From Phycomyces nitens (taxonomy: Eukaryota > Mucoromycota > Mucoromycetes > Mucorales > Phycomycetaceae), in NCBI GenBank assembly GCA_022702545.1, contig JAHRBC010000002.1:7998001-8062000 (forward strand): 64,000 nt of DNA, given 5' to 3'. The notes below the pieces were generated by a model, which was not told where the DNA came from, did not search any database, and was given only the letters and a program-made list of their open reading frames with translations. The translations under genes and the position numbers were made by a program. Shown here one piece after another: positions 58,801-64,000 of this stretch. Position 1 is the first letter of the stretch. The number at the start of each line of letters is the position of its first letter.

Positions 58801-59933
58801 GATTGGAAGAGTAAATCAAGGTGAGGTTGGAAGGGTGCGAGTCTCCTGGAGAGCAAGTAAAGAAATCTGTGGTTTGAGGGAGCGTAGGTGTCGGCATAAA
58901 AGTGATTTAAGTGAAGACGGATTTGAGATGACATTGATGAGAGCTCTCACATTGAGGGTCCCTAGGCGAATAGAATCGCCGTTCATTGAGAGAAGGGTTT
59001 CCCAAGCTCATTAGTATCGGCGAGTGACATGTCTACAGGAACAGTGACAGAGACAAAAGTATCATCTATGACACGGATGCCTCGACCGGAGGAAGAGTAC
59101 TTACTAGAGTTGCAGGTGTTGCCAGTGGGGTCAGCCATAAGCTCATCAATTTTTCCTGCAAATATCTTGATGTCAATCTAAGCATCTTTCTGCTTCTTGG
59201 ACATCCCTACTGTTGCTTCACTTACAGTAATTACTTTGGCAGTGTAGCTGGCGGCTGGGGTGCTGGTGACATTTTTAGCATTAAGAATGTCGATATCTTC
59301 ATCCTGCTGGGGAGAAGGGGTAGTGATGGTTGTTGGTGTGGTAGGAGAGGCAGAGTCCACTGGGGTAGTGGGAGTGCCGTTCTGAGTGGTCAGATCAATT
59401 TCTACTTTAGCAGTAGCTCTCTTAGCGGAATATTGCAGGGATGCTCAGAACAGAGAGTTTTTCTGGCTAGATGACTGGTTTTACCGCAGCGACGGGATTG
59501 AGGGGGACGTATGAGGAATCCCGAAATTAAATGTCCCTCTTGAAGGCACCAACGACAATGATGGGGTATAGCCTTAAAATAGGCCAACATTGGAATATTG
59601 AGGCATCCACCGAGGTGGATGGGAGCTGGAGTGGGCGGATTGGAGATAAAACCGAAATTTCCAAGAACACTGTGGCCTCCCATCTGGATTGCCCATGTCT
59701 GTCCACATAAGCACGGATATGAATGATCTTGCCATAAGGCTCCATGGCATGCTTGAGAGGATCACACAGATCAATCTCAACTTGGTAGGCGGGGATGTCG
59801 TAAAGGCTAACCTTTACAATATTTTCATCCGAGGAGAAAACAGGGGATGCAATAATGCGGGAGCCTTTGCCGGTAAGACCATCGGTGGTGGCCTTGCGTC
59901 TTGTCTATGCTTTGGAAAAGAGAACTTTATAAG
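55886..59933 (-). mobile_element. LINE-B2 body (ORF1 C-terminal part and ORF2), minus strand, decayed
   Basis: Minus-strand relative of LINE-B1. ORF1 remainder 59933-58984: KATTDGLTGKGSRIIAS, ENIVKVSLYDIP, EPYGKIIHIRAYVDRHG, CRWCLQEGHLISG (degraded knuckle), SKYSSSGRGI. Its stop overlaps the ORF2 ATG at 58986 as ATGA. ORF2 58986-56097: IRLGTLNVRAL and SLLALQETRTLP (APE), then the thumb/C-terminal part VYLSGVFVPDWGPVL, IRYLGFSLTSYP and LSLGFGSPS. The catalytic RT palm is missing: this ORF2 is about 830 bp shorter than that of B1 and motifs A, B and C are not found. Many stops and frameshifts. The 3' UTR runs to about 55886. Confidence 0.8.
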
Positions 59934-60368
59934 TGTGATATACACACCACAGTTGAGTGAAATACAATCCCAGTACTGTTAGCTCCCCACTTTTCCTCTC
60001 TCTCTCTTTTTTGTCTATTGTCCCCAAGACTTTTTTCCCTTCACCTTTCGCACTTGAGATGCTACATGATCTATAGATCGCCAGCAACATATCTCGTAAT
60101 AAAAATAATCTTTAACCCGAGTGAAACACAGACTCCCCAACCGATATCTAGTTCCTCTTTGCTAATGACCCTGGAAAGTTAACATCTCAGGAACAGTTAC
60201 ACACCAGGCACACGTACACTTCACACTGCTACAGTGATCACCAACCATTACACGACGGGGACTTTAATTACAAGGGAATTTGAATAATATTATATAAGAA
60301 ATCATAATATTCTTTCTTTAATAAATAATACTCTCACAGTATTCTTATTCCCTTTCAAAGATACTAAC
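59934..60368 (+). repeat. Solo LTR-like repeat, right member of the inverted pair (interrupted)
   Basis: Plus-strand counterpart of 55619-55885, starting TGTGATATACACACCACAG and ending near GATACTAACA. It has ATTATATAAG and AATAAATAATAC near the end. It is interrupted at GAGTGAAA by a 156-bp LINE-A 3' fragment. Its inner flank is LINE-B2 ORF1 at the residue where the plus-strand fragment 55290-55618 stops. Confidence 0.75.
59963..60118 (+). mobile_element. 5'-truncated LINE-A relative (3' UTR only)
   Basis: Matches the last about 150 bp of LINE-A (CAGTACTGTTAGCTC, CCCAAGACTTTTTT, GAGATGCTACATGATCTATAG, ATAATCTTTAAC) at perhaps 75 percent identity. Flanked by GAGTGAAA on both sides (59955-59962 and 60119-60126), a direct 8-bp target duplication; the other copy of the host repeat has the empty site (rc CCACAGTTGAGTGAAACAC). 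So a LINE-A-type element also inserts outside tRNA genes. Confidence 0.82.
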
Positions 60369-62080
60369 AAACCATATACCTCAGTGTTATACAGTTGACT
60401 ACTTCTCCCATTTATAAAATCTCCGAGATTTAAAGCCTGATTGTATCACACTAATAAGGTCACATACTTGCCACCTTACCATTGTTGAACCCTGGTGAAT
60501 GGTTTTGTCTCAAGGTCAAGGAGACTATTAGGAGAGATTGTCCAAATATAAAAGATGATATGATCACAGGAATCGGCAAGTAAGCCAAAACCGTATCAGT
60601 TGATGACTGTGTAAATTAAACAACCAATTCATATTCGTACTTTTGTTAAATGACTGGTCCTAGAGTTAATTATCAAAGTAGACCAAATAAATAAGCTATT
60701 CACAGAGCAATGCTTATTGTCTGCAAAATAAAATAAAGATGCCCACAAATTTACAGAGGCCAACATTCTTTTAAATATCTTTTTGACCTTTTAGTTATTT
60801 TTATTATTATCTATTGACAATATATATATATACTCAATTGAATAAAGAGAGTCTTTGTCTTTACCCTAAATTAATTTAATAGGCCGATTCGCGGCTGTAA
60901 GTAGTAAAAGGATAAAGGTCAAGTGAAATATAAACTCTACACTTGGACACTGTTAATTATTTGTTAATAAACATAGCAAGTTATAATATATTAGGAATAG
61001 TTACACCAGACACAAGTACATAATTATAATTACCCATTCTAATTTTTGAGGTATTAATAATAATGTAAAAACACCAAGGTCATCAGCAGATGGCTTAATT
61101 AGATTTTCTACTAAGAATAATAGATAACTCGCTTTAATGACCATATTTGCACCAGCATATTAAATATAGTATATATATATATATGAAAAAAATATACCAA
61201 TGTTAATGTATAGTTGGGCTTATGGACATGCTGTTTTATAAGTTTAATATCACTCTTTAAAGCTATTCATCTCACTTGAGAATAGACCACCAAAAACACG
61301 ATCAAGGGAGTATTATGTAAACATGAATCGAATATTTTTAAAAGTGTGATGGAATGCAGATTGAGTTTCAGAGTGATCACAGACTGATATCTGGGGTTTT
61401 TTTAAAAAAGAAAAGAAAAGCCGATTCAATATTTAAATAGGCGATACAAGTTTTTTTAAAACAAATTATTAATATGCGAAAAACAATGGACTCCAAAGGC
61501 ACAGAATATTTTAAAAGAATGGGATAAACTATATATATATATATATGCTGAGTAGCTATCATAATCATGATATTCTTATAATTTCTAGTAAATAGAAAAA
61601 AAAAAAGAGAGAGAGAGAGAGAGAAAAAAACAGCTGTTGAAAAGCAAACGCAACTTCCCCGCAATTTTCCACAGACACCACAAGGCAATTGACAACCATT
61701 AAAATAAAACAGGTGAGTAAGATGTAAAGATTATTCATTCCACGTTCTTGCCACGATACAACAAAACATCGTACTGATTAATTAATTTATATTTATTTAT
61801 TTGTTTAGTCTGTTTGTTTTGTATTGCTCTAGAGTGGGTTGCCTGTCAAATGAAATAATGAGAGAATGCATGTACAAATAAAAGCAAGAGTTACAAAAGG
61901 AGAGAAGGGCATGATTGACATGAAGATGATGAGTAAAGAGAAAGTGAGTTGTGTGAAAGAGGAGTAGTATAAATACAGTACAATAAGTAAGAATAAAGAA
62001 CAATAATAATTATATAAAAAGAATGGACTGTGAATGCATAAGTAAAAAGAGTGTAAAAACGGACAATGTCAAATCTGCAA
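60369..62080. other. AT-rich gene-free spacer
   Basis: About 1.7 kb with (TA)n near 60820, 61170 and 61530 and an (AG)n run near 61610-61622. The last 300 bp are presumably the 3' UTR of the Ras-GEF gene. No gene supported. Confidence 0.5.
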
Positions 62081-64000
62081 TTAAGCCGTGGGCTCCACAT
62101 TGCGCGGTTCGAGTCGTACGGATCGTTCATAGAGTTGTTCAATGTCATGACTATTCTCGAGATGTGTTTTGATGAATTCTTGGAGCTCAGGGATTTTACG
62201 GAAGGTGTAAGGTGGGGTCTGGAACTGCTTGAGTTCACGAATGACTTCGGCAGCCTTTTGCTTTTTGGCAAAGTTGATCAAGTTTGATGACTTCTTCAGG
62301 TAATCAGGGTTTCCGTCTTCAATGAACGTAAGATCTTGGAGATAGATACCAAGGAATGGAATACAAGGGGGATTTACTGAATGAATCATCTCGCGATACT
62401 CCACAAAGTTGCGGTTGGCACCCATCAATTTACGAATATAGCCTAATGTTTGGTTTGTACGATTGCCAACCAACTGATTTCAAAACAGTCAATAAAGCCC
62501 TATAATTTACTGACCATCAACTTTTCCTACCTCCCAAGTCTTGCGAAGACGTCCAATGGCACTATTGTCGAATGCAGATAGGATTGCCATGCAAGTATTG
62601 TAGTTGTTGAGAATACGACAATGCTATGAAATTGGTTAGTGACCAATTCCACAAATAAGAAAACCCCCTCTTTTTGGGGATTGTTTTTGTTCAACATACG
62701 TTGGCTACTTGGACCCAGTACTTGATAACAACCACCCGTCTCTTGGGCTCCTCATGGGTAAGGATGCTTTGGGTTGCCCAGGCGGTCAGTCTGTTGCAGT
62801 AATCAATCGACTGCTTTACATTGGTGGCCGCATTGCTATCATTGTCGTCTCTAGACCATCCTTGGCCAAGACACTCTATGGGCAAAATACTGCTATACAA
62901 CTTAAAGTCTCTTATGCTGAGTTGACGAGCAAGTTCTAGAGGATCGATTTCGAGCATCTTGATATCGGTTATGTTTTTGGGCATGATCGACGTAGGACTA
63001 GCGGTGTTATTTGGAACGAGCTTCTTGAGATTACCATTGGCATCTAGTTCACGACGTTTGCGAATCAGTCGGTTGAGCTGGTCAGCCGAAAAAGAAGACG
63101 CGTCTCGGATGACCGTGTTGGTGAAGAATTCGAGGCGAGCGAGAATAGGCTCGTCCTCGTCAGTATAATAGTTTTCGAGCCAGTTCTTCATCACATTAAA
63201 CACACTAGATAATTAAGCGGTAAGTAAAGACCGAAATAACATACGAGCCGAATAGGAAAAAGATGCCAAACAACACACGGACGCTCAAAAAGAACTTCTT
63301 GTCCCACATACCGTAGTCGAACAAGTTTCTGTTTGCGTTCAGTCCATGTCTCGAGCTCCTCGGGCGTCAGTCCTTCTGGAGCGAGAAGATTGTAACGTTG
63401 CTCAAGTAGGCCAAGGAATTCGTCACTTGTACAGAACGAGCGATAAGTGAGCAGAAAGTTGGCAATGAAGCTCATATCTAAAGAACAAGGGTTTAGCCAC
63501 CGTACAGATCTCCTGTTTTCTTACCAAGGGTGTCATGAAGAGTGAGGCGTTCCACAAGTGCGGGCAGAGTGCCACCCTTGAGAGTGTTTTCTTTGGTAAA
63601 GACGATTTCACCTTCGGCATAGTCGTATCCAAGATACCAGTTATCAGGTACACCAGCGCGTCCATCAGCCGTCTTTGATCCATTTTGGCGCTTTCGTGCT
63701 TTATCAACCATCTTTTGCTTATAATCATTGGCATTTCCACCAATCGATGGTCGTTGATGAAGAGGGGAGCGTGCACGCATAGGATCCTCAACATCAGTTC
63801 CACTATCATACCGTCGCACACCACCTTCATCATCCGCTCCATTAAACACCGTGTCAGGTGAACGGGTAGGCGAATCCACCTTGCTGTCCGGCTGTTCGGA
63901 AGAAGATCCACCACGCATCAACCATAACTTACGTTGGCCAACCATCTGGTCCACACTGGAAAATATGCTTTCGATGGTGTCCTCGACACGACGAATGCTG
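62081..64000 (-). CDS. Ras guanine-nucleotide exchange factor, CDC25 type (3' part, N terminus outside window)
   Basis: Activates Ras-family GTPases. Exons (minus): >64000-63525, 63477-63312, 63204-62700, 62623-62531 and 62473-62081, all joining in frame to a TAA at 62081. A polar, low-complexity region comes first. The REM domain follows: FTKENTLKGGTLPALVERL, then MSFIANFLLTYRSF and SDEFLGLLEQRY. The catalytic CDC25 domain runs from EIDPLELARQLSIRDFKLY through YWVQVANHCRILNNYNTC, AILSAFDNSAIGRLRKTW and NPPCIPFLGIYLQDLTFIEDG to the end. The C terminus stops soon after the domain, as in many fungal Cdc25/Ste6-type exchangers. The reading frame is open to the right edge; any SH3 domain would lie beyond. 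Confidence 0.92.

Overview
The window is nuclear DNA of a filamentous fungus, most likely an early-diverging (Mucoromycota-type) one. The evidence is intron-rich protein genes with very small introns (about 43-90 bp), fungal-type Pan1, BUR1/CDK9, mitochondrial intermediate peptidase, TFIIIC and Ras-GEF genes, and AT-rich spacers packed with decayed transposons. The phylum is an inference; no marker in the window fixes the species.

Layout. 1-16045 is a tRNA-Leu(CAA) gene (minus strand) loaded with retroelements. A Ty3/gypsy-like element (5' LTR, PBS, gag, start of pol) lies on its 3' side. Three tandem full-length LINEs (family A, about 4.7 kb each) sit head-to-head with it, each bordered by a 20-21 bp copy of the tRNA 5' end. 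16049-19571 holds four solo LTRs in tandem, same orientation, spaced by CAGT; the nearest is 9 bp upstream of the tRNA 5' end as it lay before the LINEs arrived. 19935-34354 is a TE graveyard: two inverted copies of an unnamed repeat (one interrupted by a solo LTR with a 4-bp duplication), a stop-ridden gypsy integrase, a decayed LINE of a second family (B1), and a two-gene PIF/Harbinger element that looks intact. 34355-54105 is the host gene island: an unrecognised acidic protein, BUR1/CDK9-type kinase, PAN1-like EH protein divergent from OCT1, and the large TFIIIC subunit (15 exons). 54367-60368 is a second TE pile-up: nested fold-back elements and a LINE-B copy split by a solo LTR and partly inverted. 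62081-64000 is the 3' part of a Ras guanine-nucleotide exchange factor.

How it fits together. The host genes are housekeeping or signalling genes with no pathway in common. The most notable signal is the tRNA-Leu locus: a non-LTR retrotransposon whose first-strand nick falls in the tRNA A box, and whose target duplication rebuilds a complete tRNA gene after every insertion, so the same site can be hit again. LTR elements used the upstream flank of the same tRNA. Many LINE frameshifts lie in homopolymer runs, so part of the apparent decay may be consensus error in the assembly. Exon coordinates were derived by hand from frame continuity and splice signals and are not supported by transcripts.
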